Source: Sphingobium sp052327305
GTDB lineage: Bacteria; Pseudomonadota; Alphaproteobacteria; Sphingomonadales; Sphingomonadaceae
Length of the DNA: 64,000 nucleotides
NCBI RefSeq assembly: GCF_052327305.1
Contig: NZ_CP182486.1
Location: forward strand, 558,001-622,000
Reading direction: 5' to 3'
A program made the translations under genes and the position numbers. The notes under the pieces were generated by a model that ran no database searches, was not told where the DNA came from, and saw only the letters and a program-made list of their open reading frames with translations. This document shows, piece after piece, positions 8,070 through 15,392 of this stretch; the stretch's first letter is position 1; each line of letters begins with the position of its first letter.

Positions 8070-8944
8070 ATTGCCTGCCATTCGCTTTCTCCCAGCCTCA
8101 TAACGAGGCCGCGCCGCTCCAGATCCAGAAGATGCGCCAGAACCGACCGCCCAGCCGCTCCGGTCAGTCTTGGATCAAGCCCCTTGTACATGTGCTGAAC
8201 CATATGCGGGATCGCGCCGGGGCCATCGCGCCCGAGCAGGCGGAGGATCTGCCCCTCGCGCATCTTGCGATGGCCAAGCATTCCTCGCACGAAGCGCCGG
8301 GGCCGCTCGATCGGCTCGCCATGGGCGGGGTAGTAAATGGCGTCCTCGCGGGCGATGAGCCGCTCCAGCGAGGCGAGATAGGCGGTCATGTCGCCATCGG
8401 GCGGCGCGACCACGCTGGTCGACCAGCCCATGACGTGATCGCCAGTGAAGAGCGCCTGCTCCTGCGCCAGCGCGAAGCAGAGATGATTGGAGGTGTGGCC
8501 GGGCGTCGCGATCGCCTCGAGCGTCCAGCCCTGCCCACTGAGCCGCTCGCCATCGGCCAGCACGCGGTCCGGCGCATAAACGGGATCGAAAGCGGCATCC
8601 GCGCGCGGGCCTTCGTCGTCCAGTGTGAGCGGCGCGCAGCCGATGACCGGCGCGCCAGTCAGGTCAGCGAGCGGCCGCGCGGAGGGGCTGTGATCGCGGT
8701 GGGTGTGAGTGCAGGCAATGGCGACGACCGGTCTGCCGTCTATCGCAGCGATGAGCGCGGCGAGATGGCGCGGATCGTCCGGGCCGGGATCGATCACCGC
8801 GAGATCGCGCGTGCCGACGAGGTAGGTCTGCGTGCCGGTATAAGTGAACGGCGAGGGATTGGGCGCGAGGACGCGGGCGACAAGCGGCGAAAGGCCGATA
8901 GCCGTGCCGGTCTCTGAAGAAGTAGGGGGAGCCGGCGTTGCCAT
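8066..8944 (-). CDS. MBL-fold metallo-hydrolase (LACTB2-like)
   Basis: This 292-residue protein has the metallo-beta-lactamase fold. The metal motif is THTHRDH (HxHxDH, about residue 80). Further ligands are the ATPGHTSNH histidine, the FTGDHVMGW aspartate and the YPAHGEPI histidine, so the dinuclear zinc site appears complete. The C-terminal winged-helix-like segment (residues about 225-290, GHRKMREGQIL onward) is characteristic of LACTB2/endoribonuclease-like members. It is the first gene of a cluster with DUF4230 and is probably a hydrolase or RNase; a beta-lactamase role is unlikely. The substrate is unknown. Confidence 0.83.
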   Translation of the reverse strand: MATPAPPTSSETGTAIGLSPLVARVLAPNPSPFTYTGTQTYLVGTRDLAVIDPGPDDPRHLAALIAAIDGRPVVAIACTHTHRDHSPSARPLADLTGAPVIGCAPLTLDDEGPRADAAFDPVYAPDRVLADGERLSGQGWTLEAIATPGHTSNHLCFALAQEQALFTGDHVMGWSTSVVAPPDGDMTAYLASLERLIAREDAIYYPAHGEPIERPRRFVRGMLGHRKMREGQILRLLGRDGPGAIPHMVQHMYKGLDPRLTGAAGRSVLAHLLDLERRGLVMRLGESEWQAI

Positions 8945-8999
8945 CCTCCCCCATGTGCGCGCTTGTGCCGGGAAATCAAGGCGCGGCGGAGGGCTCCCG

Positions 9000-10730
9000 T
9001 CAGTCCTGTCGCGATCGCAGACGGGCGATCTGCCGATCCAGATCGGTCAGGACCTTCATGCGGACCTCGTGCGACATCGACTGGTCGTTCATGATGTCCT
9101 GGCGCGCCTCCCTGATGCCAGCAATGGCCTGCGCCCGCGCATTGCGGGCGATTGCATCGCCGCACGCCCGGATGGAAACCGTAGTGCGCCCGCCATGCTC
9201 CACGCTGTGCACCTCGCTCACGCCGGAACGGGAGACGTCCTTGCAGTCCTGTGTGACGACGACGGTGGGGATATTGGCGGCGTGAACCGCTGCAAGCGCG
9301 TGCGCCTGGCTGGCACGGGCCTGTGCGAGGGCCGCGCTGCGATCGGCAGACGTGCGGGCCATGTCGATGCGCAGTCGAGCGCGCTCTGCCTCGGCTTCGG
9401 CAAGCGCCTTCGCCCGCTCAGCCTGTGCCGCAGCCCATTCGGCCTGATGCTGGCGGGCCTGCTCGCGCGCCTGAGCAGCGGCGGCGCGGGCCTGCGCGAC
9501 ATCGAAGCGCGGCGGCGTCGGGGGCGTGGGCGGAACGGGAGCGACGGGAGGTGCAGGGGGCGTGGGCGGCGCCCAGGCGACATCCGTCTGGCCAGCGTCC
9601 TGCTCCGGCGCCGCTGGCAAAACGGGCACTTCCGCAGGTGCGGCAACCGACGTCGGGAGCGCGACACTGCGCACGGAGGCTACCGGCGCCAGCCGCGCGA
9701 CCGGCGCGAGCGTGCGGCTCAGCACATGACCGACAGACTGCGCGGGGAGCGCGTGCGCGACCTTGCTCCCCATGTCTGCGGCCACGCCCTGCCCGGACGC
9801 CGTGAGGGCAAGCCCGCCCAGCGTCGTGCCGCCAATCAGCAGGAGGCCAAGACGACGCCGGCCGCTGCTCGGCGTGGCCTTGGCAAGCATGGCGAGACGG
9901 CGCTTGAGCGTCTCCACCGAGGTGAGGTGGCAGGCAATGGCGAACTCGCGATTGGTCGCTGCCTTGATGAGCGTGCGGCCATAAGCCTGGCCGAGACCGC
10001 GTCGACGCGCCTCGGCAACCACCTGCGCATCGCAGGCGACCTCCTGATCGGCGCGAAACAGGCGGTAGGCAGCCCACGCGACCGGGTTCCACCAGTGCAG
10101 CGCGACGACCAGCAGCGCGAAGGCATTGGCGAGGAGATCGCCACGGCGGTGATGGGCCAACTCATGCGCAAGAGCGAGTGCATGTTCATCGCTGTCGAAG
10201 CGATCCGAGGCGTCGGCAGGGAAGACGATGAGGCGCTGGCGGAGGCCGAACGCCATAGGTCCGCTGGCGCGGGGACTGGCGAGGAGCGCGACGCCCGGCG
10301 CGGCCTCGCCCATCACCGTGGCGCCAGAGAGCAGATGCGCGCGAAAGCGGCGATAGCCCCAGACATGGCCGATGAGGAACAGGCCCGCGCCCACGAGCCA
10401 GATCAGCACAGCGAGGGCAATCCAGCCCGCGCTGCCGAGGCTGTTTGATACGGGTATGACGGCTGCGGCATGTGACGTTGTGCCACCCGCAACGATCGAA
10501 CTGCGCACCACATCGCTGATCGAACCCGAGACCGGCTCGACCGCCAACATGGGCGCGGACACACCAAGGCCAAGCGTCAAGGGCGGCAGGACCATGCGCA
10601 GGGCCGGCAGCGCCCAAAGCGCATAGGCCGCCTGTGCGCCGAAATGCTCGGCCACGGGGCGGCGCAGGACCATGACGAGGAGCATGAGTGCCGTGCTGGC
10701 GACGACGGCTTCTATCGCCCAGGCGATCAT
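9000..10730 (-). CDS. M56-family (BlaR1-like) membrane metallopeptidase sensor
   Basis: This 576-residue protein has an N-terminal M56 peptidase module with four predicted membrane helices (about residues 3-22, 33-55, 101-122, 293-312). The zinc motif HELAHH starts at residue 189 and the third ligand is Glu230 in DQEVACD. In BlaR1/MecR1 such a protease relays a signal that removes the BlaI repressor. Here the C-terminus is a Pro-rich stretch (388-407) followed by an Ala/Glu/Arg-rich probable coiled coil (410-485) and a small domain with two cysteines. No penicillin-binding domain is seen, so the signal is probably not a beta-lactam. The start overlaps the blaI-like stop by 4 bases. Confidence 0.85.
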   Translation of the reverse strand: MIAWAIEAVVASTALMLLVMVLRRPVAEHFGAQAAYALWALPALRMVLPPLTLGLGVSAPMLAVEPVSGSISDVVRSSIVAGGTTSHAAAVIPVSNSLGSAGWIALAVLIWLVGAGLFLIGHVWGYRRFRAHLLSGATVMGEAAPGVALLASPRASGPMAFGLRQRLIVFPADASDRFDSDEHALALAHELAHHRRGDLLANAFALLVVALHWWNPVAWAAYRLFRADQEVACDAQVVAEARRRGLGQAYGRTLIKAATNREFAIACHLTSVETLKRRLAMLAKATPSSGRRRLGLLLIGGTTLGGLALTASGQGVAADMGSKVAHALPAQSVGHVLSRTLAPVARLAPVASVRSVALPTSVAAPAEVPVLPAAPEQDAGQTDVAWAPPTPPAPPVAPVPPTPPTPPRFDVAQARAAAAQAREQARQHQAEWAAAQAERAKALAEAEAERARLRIDMARTSADRSAALAQARASQAHALAAVHAANIPTVVVTQDCKDVSRSGVSEVHSVEHGGRTTVSIRACGDAIARNARAQAIAGIREARQDIMNDQSMSHEVRMKVLTDLDRQIARLRSRQD

Positions 10731-11095
10731 GGCTTGATCTCCTTGAGCAGCGCCTCAAGCTCGGCAATGTCATCTCCCGAAAGCTGCCGGGTGCGCGCCA
10801 GATGCGCCACAAGGGGGGAAACCTTGCCGCCGAACAGCCGATCAACCAGCCGGTTCGATTCTTTTTCGAGATAGGCTTCGCGCGGCACAAGCGGGCGATA
10901 GATGTATCGACGCCCCTCGGGCTCGTGAGCAATCGCCTCCTTGGCGATCAGGCGAGAGAGCAGAGTCTTGACTGTCTGGAGGCTCCAGCCACGCTCATCC
11001 CCTATCGCTTCGGCCACATCGGTGGCGGTTGCGGGAGAGCGCTCCCAGAGCACCTCCATCACTGCATGTTCGGCATCACTGATCCGTTCGGCCAC
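10727..11095 (-). CDS. BlaI/MecI/CopY-family transcriptional repressor
   Basis: This 122-residue winged-helix protein is of the penicillinase-repressor family. The DNA-binding region reads ISDAEHAVMEVLWE, ATDVAEAIGDERGWSLQTVKTLLSRLIAKE and GRRYIYRPLV. The C-terminal third forms the dimerisation helices. It is the first gene of a two-gene operon with the M56 sensor (4-base overlap). Two palindromic BlaI-type boxes lie just upstream (11123-11154), so it most likely represses its own operon until the M56 protease inactivates it. No beta-lactamase gene is nearby. Confidence 0.93.
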   Translation of the reverse strand: MAERISDAEHAVMEVLWERSPATATDVAEAIGDERGWSLQTVKTLLSRLIAKEAIAHEPEGRRYIYRPLVPREAYLEKESNRLVDRLFGGKVSPLVAHLARTRQLSGDDIAELEALLKEIKP

Positions 11096-11122
11096 AGGCT
11101 CGCTCCACTCTTCGACTCAACG

Positions 11123-11154
11123 ACTACATCCGTAGTTGAAACTACAGATGTAGT
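11123..11154 (-). promoter_or_regulatory. Tandem BlaI-type operator boxes
   Basis: Two 14-base palindromes lie 18 bases apart centre to centre: ACTACATCCGTAGT (11123-11136) and ACTACAGATGTAGT (11141-11154). Both contain the TACA-N2-TGTA/CGTA core known for BlaI/MecI/CopY repressors. They sit 28-59 bases upstream of the blaI-like start codon. Confidence 0.85.
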
Positions 11155-11186
11155 CAATCGATGCGAGAGAGCTTGGCCGAGTGGCG

Positions 11187-11519
11187 TTACTGCACCTTGG
11201 AGATGCCCTGCCCCTCGAAGAGCTGCTGGAGCTCGCCGGCCTCGTACATCTCCATCATGATGTCGCTTCCGCCGACAAATTCGCCCTTCACATAAAGCTG
11301 CGGGATGGTGGGCCAGTCAGAGAAGCTCTTGATGCCCTGACGCACTTCCTGATCCTGAAGGACGTCCACGGTGTCATAGTCGACACCGAGATGCTCAAGG
11401 ATGGCAATCGCGCGACTGGAAAAGCCGCACTGCGGGAAAAGTGGAGTCCCCTTCATGAAGAGGACGACATCGTTTTTGCCGACAATGTCTGAAATGCGAT
11501 CGTGAACGGGCTGGCTCAT
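11187..11519 (-). CDS. grxD: Monothiol glutaredoxin, Grx4 family
   Basis: This 110-residue CGFS-type glutaredoxin carries and delivers [2Fe-2S] clusters, usually as a dimer or together with BolA. The active site is CGFSSRAIAILE after the MKGTPLFPQ segment. The glutathione-binding WPTIPQLYVKGEFVGGSDI block is complete. It lies 52 bases downstream of a bolA gene in the same direction, the usual functional pairing. The whole group (DUF1476, bolA, grxD) is probably one transcript. Confidence 0.96.
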   Translation of the reverse strand: MSQPVHDRISDIVGKNDVVLFMKGTPLFPQCGFSSRAIAILEHLGVDYDTVDVLQDQEVRQGIKSFSDWPTIPQLYVKGEFVGGSDIMMEMYEAGELQQLFEGQGISKVQ

Positions 11520-11571
11520 GGGAAACGCTGCTCCTTCGCGCCGGCGCTTCGCGCGGCTTGGGTCATGTCGC

Positions 11572-11805
11572 TCAGTTGGGAACGGCAGTGGTCAGTTGCA
11601 AGGCATGAAGCACACCGCCCATTCGGCCACCAAGGGCGGCGTAAACGGCACGCTGCTGCGCAACACGGCTCATGCCCCGAAAGCTCTCGGCCGTGACGCG
11701 AGCGGCATAATGATCGCCATCCCCGGCGAGATCAGTGATCTCCACCTCAGCATCGGGAATACCGGCCTTGATCAGGTCTTCAATATCGTTCGCGGCCATG
11801 GGCAT
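11572..11805 (-). CDS. BolA family protein
   Basis: A 77-residue BolA/IbaG-type protein. The class II KH-like fold signature is seen in IPDAEVEITDLAGDGDHYAARVTAESFRG, including the conserved HY and the FRGMSRVAQQRAVYAALGGRMGG helix; a residue near the C-terminal HALQL helix is a typical metal ligand (His). BolA proteins bind monothiol glutaredoxins and share [2Fe-2S] clusters, and grxD follows directly. A start at 11799 is also possible. Confidence 0.93.
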   Translation of the reverse strand: MPMAANDIEDLIKAGIPDAEVEITDLAGDGDHYAARVTAESFRGMSRVAQQRAVYAALGGRMGGVLHALQLTTAVPN

Positions 11806-11816
11806 GGCTGAGTGTC

Positions 11817-12140
11817 TCAGCTCTGCTGCATGAACTGGCGGCGTGCCTCGGCAGCCCTGTCTCCGAGAGCCGCGCGCACTTTCGCCTCGTCCATATCGAC
11901 GCCGGCATTGACGAGATCGCCGAGCAGCTTGCGGACGACATCCTCATCGCCCGCTTCCTCGAAATCCGCCTGGATGACGGACTTGGAATAGGCGTCGGTC
12001 TCTTCAGCCGTGAGTCCCATCAGCCCCGCCGCCCATTCGCCGAGCAGGCGGTTGCGCCGCGCGGTGATGCGGAAAGCCATTTCTTCGTCACGGGCGAATT
12101 TCGCCTCGAATGCCTTCTCGCGATCGTCGAAAGTCGTCAT
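11817..12140 (-). CDS. DUF1476 protein, F1-ATPase inhibitor zeta subunit family
   Basis: This 107-residue DUF1476 protein is homologous to the alphaproteobacterial zeta subunit, which inhibits ATP hydrolysis by F1Fo-ATP synthase. The N-terminus MTTFDDREKAFEAKFARD is the segment that is inserted into F1 in Paracoccus. The rest is the expected four-helix body with the RRNRLLGEWAAGLMG signature. The gene precedes bolA by 11 bases on the same strand. The role is taken from the family and not shown by the neighbours. Confidence 0.9.
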   Translation of the reverse strand: MTTFDDREKAFEAKFARDEEMAFRITARRNRLLGEWAAGLMGLTAEETDAYSKSVIQADFEEAGDEDVVRKLLGDLVNAGVDMDEAKVRAALGDRAAEARRQFMQQS

Positions 12141-12242
12141 CAGTCAGCCCCGCTGGTATCCAAACTCTTGCTTATCACTTAGGTCGCGCCGCGTGCCTTG
12201 GCAACGCAGGCTCGCGTTCAATTTTCAGGAGGCCGGCAATTT

Positions 12243-12836
12243 TCAGACGCTTGCCGGCACCAGCCATGGCCGCCGGGTCATATCGGACTGCTCGAACGCG
12301 GCGATCGCATCGCTCCGGCCCAGAGTGAGGCCGATTTCGTCCAGCCCGCCGAGCAGGCAGCTCTTGCGGAACGGGTCGATCTCGAAGGTGAAGCGATCCT
12401 GAAACGGCGTGGTGACCGTCTGGTTCTCCAAGTCGATATAGATCGGGTCTGTCTTCGCCACCTCTAGCAGGCGGTCAATCGCCTCCTGCGGAAGCGCCAC
12501 AGTGAGAATACCGTTCTTGAACGCGTTACCGGAGAAAATGTCCGAGAAGCTGGGCGCGATCACGGCCTTCACGCCCATGTCGATGAGCGCCCAGGCAGCA
12601 TGTTCCCGGCTGGACCCGCAACCGAAATTGTCCCCGGCGATGAGGATCGCGGCGCCTGCATAATCGGGATCATCGAACACATTTCCCGGCTCCTTGCGCA
12701 GAACCTCGAACGCGCCCTTCCCCAGACCCGCGCGGCTGATCGTCTTGAGCCACGCAGCGGGAATGATGATGTCCGTATCGACATTCTTGAGGCCGAGCGG
12801 ATAGGCTCGCCCCTCAACCCGGGAAACCGGCTCCAT
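12243..12836 (-). CDS. leuD: 3-isopropylmalate dehydratase small subunit
   Basis: This 197-residue LeuD is the small subunit of isopropylmalate isomerase in leucine synthesis and works with LeuC. The swivelling-domain motifs GDNFGCGSSREHA and APSFSDIFSGNAFKNGIL are present. The ATG at 12836 is chosen; a TTG one codon upstream would otherwise be used. This ATG overlaps the stop codon of a 40-residue small ORF as TGATG, so its translation is probably coupled to that ORF. About 100 bases separate it from the next gene. Confidence 0.96.
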   Translation of the reverse strand: MEPVSRVEGRAYPLGLKNVDTDIIIPAAWLKTISRAGLGKGAFEVLRKEPGNVFDDPDYAGAAILIAGDNFGCGSSREHAAWALIDMGVKAVIAPSFSDIFSGNAFKNGILTVALPQEAIDRLLEVAKTDPIYIDLENQTVTTPFQDRFTFEIDPFRKSCLLGGLDEIGLTLGRSDAIAAFEQSDMTRRPWLVPASV

Positions 12837-12958
12837 CAAATGCTGCCCTTATACTGCCGAATCTCTTTGTCGGTAAGAACCTCGGCGCGGCCCAGGCCAA
12901 TCGCCATCGCGGCGCTAGCGACGGCGCCCATGACCAGCACCCAGAATACCTTCTTCAT
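12836..12958 (-). CDS. Small membrane-type protein between leuC and leuD
   Basis: A 40-residue ORF running MKKVFWVLVMGA ... EIRQYKGSI. The first half is a Lys-Lys start and a hydrophobic stretch of about 20 residues (one membrane helix or an uncleaved signal); the second half is a charged tail. It starts 34 bases after the leuC stop and ends in a TGATG overlap with the leuD start, an arrangement that strongly suggests real translation and coupling. No known family is recognised. It may anchor, regulate or simply couple leuD; its function is unknown. Confidence 0.65.
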   Translation of the reverse strand: MKKVFWVLVMGAVASAAMAIGLGRAEVLTDKEIRQYKGSI

Positions 12959-12992
12959 TTGCACCCCTCTCCGCCTGTCGACTCTGTAGGTC

Positions 12993-14438
12993 TCAGGCCA
13001 TTTCGCTCGCGGTGAGTTCCCGCACGTCCGTCAACCGGCCGGTCACTGCGGCACTCGCCGCCATGGCCGGGGAAAGCAGATGCGTCCGCGATCCTGGCCC
13101 CTGACGGCCCATGAAATTGCGATTGCTCGTCGAGGCGCAGCGCTCGCCGGCAGGCACCTTGTCCGGGTTCATACCCAGACACGCCGAGCAGCCCGGCTCC
13201 CGCCACTCAAATCCCGCTTCGATGAAGATGCGATCCAGCCCCTCGGCTTCCGCCTGACGCTTGACGAGGCCGGACCCCGGCACGACCAGCGCCTGCCGGA
13301 TGCCGTCCGCGATATGGCGCCCCCGCAGGATCGCCGCCGCCGCCCGCAGATCCTCGATGCGGCTGTTGGTGCAACTGCCAATGAAGATGTGCTCGACCGA
13401 CACGTCCTGCATCCGCTGGCCGGGGACGAGACCCATATAGTCGAGCGACTTGCGCGCGGCTTCGCGCTTCGAGGCATCCTCGAAACTCTCCGGATCCGGC
13501 ACCACACCCGTGATCGGCACCACATCCTCGGGACTGGTGCCCCAGGTGACATTGGGCACGATATCGGCCGCATCGAGACGCACGACCTTGTCGAAGCGCG
13601 CGCCTTCATCCGTGACCAGCGTCTTCCACCAGGCAACGGCCTTGTCCCACGCCTCGCCCGTAGGCGCCATCGGCCGCCCCTTGAGATACGCGAAGGTCTT
13701 CTCGTCCGGCGCGAACAGCCCGGAACGCGCGCCACCCTCGATCGCCATGTTGGCAACCGTCAGCCGGCCCTCGATGCTCATGTCGCGAAACACCGAACCG
13801 CGATATTCGATGACATAGCCCGTGCCGCCCGCCGTGCCGGTCTTGCCGATGATGGCGAGAACAACGTCCTTGGGCGTGACACCGGGACCGAGCGTGCCGT
13901 CTATCTCCACGGCCATCGTCTTCGAGGGCTTGAGGAGCAGCGTCTGCGTGGCGAGCACATGCTCGACCTCGCTGGTACCGATACCGAATGCCAGCGACCC
14001 CAGCGCGCCATGAGCGGCAGTGTGACTGTCGCCGCAAACCAGCGTGGTGCCCGGCAGCGTGAAACCCTGCTCGGGGCCGACGACATGGACAATGCCCTGC
14101 TCGGGCGCCACCGCATCGAAATATTTGACGCCGAACTCGGGCGCATTGCGCTCCAGCGCCGCAAGCTGCTGCGCGCTCTGCGGATCGGCAATGGGGATGC
14201 GATTGCCCGCCGCGTCCACCCGCGCCGTTGTCGGCACATTATGATCCGGCACCGCAAGCGTGAGATCGGGCCGGCGCATCCGGCGCCCGGCGAGGCGAAG
14301 CGCTTCAAATGCCTGCGGACTGGTCACTTCATGGACCAGATGGCGGTCGATATAGATGAGGCACGTGCCATCGTCGCGCGTCTCGACGACGTGCGCGTCC
14401 CAGATCTTTTCGTACAGTGTGCGCGGTTTTTCTGTCAT
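12993..14438 (-). CDS. leuC: 3-isopropylmalate dehydratase large subunit
   Basis: This 481-residue LeuC is an aconitase-family [4Fe-4S] enzyme that interconverts 2- and 3-isopropylmalate. It begins MTEKPRTLYEKIWDAHVV. Substrate and active-site motifs are DRHLVHEVTSPQAFE, VPDHNVPTTAR and LVCGDSHTAAHGALG. The cluster cysteines lie in IGSCTNSR and GCSACLGMN. The ATG at 14438 fits homologues; upstream open frame is not conserved-looking. The gene heads leuC-small ORF-leuD; a 217-base leader separates it from scoB. Confidence 0.96.
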   Translation of the reverse strand: MTEKPRTLYEKIWDAHVVETRDDGTCLIYIDRHLVHEVTSPQAFEALRLAGRRMRRPDLTLAVPDHNVPTTARVDAAGNRIPIADPQSAQQLAALERNAPEFGVKYFDAVAPEQGIVHVVGPEQGFTLPGTTLVCGDSHTAAHGALGSLAFGIGTSEVEHVLATQTLLLKPSKTMAVEIDGTLGPGVTPKDVVLAIIGKTGTAGGTGYVIEYRGSVFRDMSIEGRLTVANMAIEGGARSGLFAPDEKTFAYLKGRPMAPTGEAWDKAVAWWKTLVTDEGARFDKVVRLDAADIVPNVTWGTSPEDVVPITGVVPDPESFEDASKREAARKSLDYMGLVPGQRMQDVSVEHIFIGSCTNSRIEDLRAAAAILRGRHIADGIRQALVVPGSGLVKRQAEAEGLDRIFIEAGFEWREPGCSACLGMNPDKVPAGERCASTSNRNFMGRQGPGSRTHLLSPAMAASAAVTGRLTDVRELTASEMA

Positions 14439-14525
14439 TTCGTGTCGCGTTAACGCCTTTTTTGACGCAGTTTCAAGGAAAATGCATGGCGAGCACCCGC
14501 CGGCTTCCCCTGCGCCTGATCCTTC

Positions 14526-14543
14526 AAAGGTTCTAAAGGTTCT
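14526..14543. repeat. Perfect 9-bp tandem repeat in the leuC leader
   Basis: AAAGGTTCT occurs twice head to tail (14526-14534, 14535-14543) about 90-110 bases upstream of the leuC start codon. It could be a protein-binding direct repeat or chance. Confidence 0.6.
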
Positions 14544-14617
14544 AGTCCTTGGAGTAAAAAAACATCGCCATATGGGTGCGATCGAAGCGGGAAAGAGCCG
14601 AGCGGCACCGCTGCCGA

Positions 14618-14635
14618 GGGTAACGCCTTTTACCC
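14618..14635 (-). terminator. Hairpin downstream of scoB, possible terminator
   Basis: On the minus strand GGGTAA (14635-14630) pairs with TTACCC (14623-14618) around a 6-base loop, 20 bases past the scoB stop. A second GC hairpin, AGCGG-CA-CCGCT (14601-14612), and a TTTCCC run follow. Function is uncertain. Confidence 0.35.
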
Positions 14636-14655
14636 GCTGTAGGACAGACCCTCCC

Positions 14656-15318
14656 CTACATCGAAAGCGCGACCCCATAGGCCGCCGTCGTTCTCGCTGC
14701 GACCTCTTCTGCAGTGACGCCGCGCGCCAGCTCGATAAGCTGAAACGGACTGTCATGATCGGGGCGATGGAACACGGCGATGTCCGTGATGACCATGTCC
14801 ACCACATTCCGGCCGGTCAACGGCAGCGTGCAGGCGGGAATGAACTTGGGGCTGCCGTCCTTGGCATTATGCTCCATGACGACGATGATCTTCTTGACGC
14901 CAGCGACCAGATCCATCGCGCCGCCCATGCCCTTGATCATCTTGCCCGGGATCATCCAGTTGGCGATGTCGCCATTCTCCGCCACTTCCATCGCACCGAG
15001 CACAGTGAGATCGATGTGGCCGCCGCGGATCATCGCGAAGCTGTCCGCGCTGGAGAAATAGACGCTGCTGGGAAGCTCGCTGATCGTCTGCTTGCCTGCG
15101 TTGATGAGATCGGGGTCCTCTTCGCCCTCATAAGGGAATGGGCCAATGCCGAGCATCCCGTTCTCGCTCTGGAGCGTCACTTCCATGTCGGCGGGGATAT
15201 GATTGGCGACCAGAGTCGGGATGCCGATGCCCAGATTGACGTAGAAGCCATCTTCCAGCTCACGCGCCGCGCGCGCCGCCATCTCGTCGCGGGTCCAGCC
15301 CTTCGCATCCTGGGGCAT
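14656..15318 (-). CDS. scoB: 3-oxoacid CoA-transferase subunit B
   Basis: This 220-residue subunit B of succinyl-CoA:3-ketoacid CoA transferase activates acetoacetate with CoA from succinyl-CoA. The catalytic glutamate lies in LQSENGMLGIGP. Other motifs include FYVNLGIGIPTLVANHIP, GGHIDLTVLGAMEV and KGMGGAMDLVAG. The ATG at 15318 is preceded by AGGAAGG and fits the family N-terminus. It is separated from scoA by an acid phosphatase gene, which is unusual; the three genes and a tiny bridging ORF are closely packed on one strand. Confidence 0.95.
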   Translation of the reverse strand: MPQDAKGWTRDEMAARAARELEDGFYVNLGIGIPTLVANHIPADMEVTLQSENGMLGIGPFPYEGEEDPDLINAGKQTISELPSSVYFSSADSFAMIRGGHIDLTVLGAMEVAENGDIANWMIPGKMIKGMGGAMDLVAGVKKIIVVMEHNAKDGSPKFIPACTLPLTGRNVVDMVITDIAVFHRPDHDSPFQLIELARGVTAEEVAARTTAAYGVALSM

Positions 15319-15392
15319 CAGTTCAAGCTTCCTTCCTGAATGGTCTCGATGTTGCCGGATCGCGGCGTGATCGCGCTGCTTGCGTCGTTCAT
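15318..15392 (-). CDS. Tiny bridging ORF between acid phosphatase and scoB
   Basis: A 24-residue frame (MNDASSAITPRSGN ...) starts with an ATGA overlap on the acid phosphatase stop and ends with a TGATG overlap on the scoB start. It contains the scoB ribosome-binding site. Its perfect fit between the two genes suggests that ribosomes may traverse it, perhaps only to couple translation. No homology is recognised, and a chance frame of this size cannot be excluded. Confidence 0.25.
   Translation of the reverse strand: MNDASSAITPRSGNIETIQEGSLN

Noticed and set aside
9000..10448. Long open frames on both strands over the same region, e.g. a 534-codon plus-strand frame opposite the M56 gene
   Set aside because: These frames follow from the GC-rich codon usage of the real gene; they lack domains or ribosome-binding sites and carry low-complexity Arg-rich sequence.
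14542..14571. Leader peptide for leucine attenuation upstream of leuC
   Set aside because: A short minus-strand frame (MAMFFYSKD) has no leucine codons and no clear ribosome-binding site.
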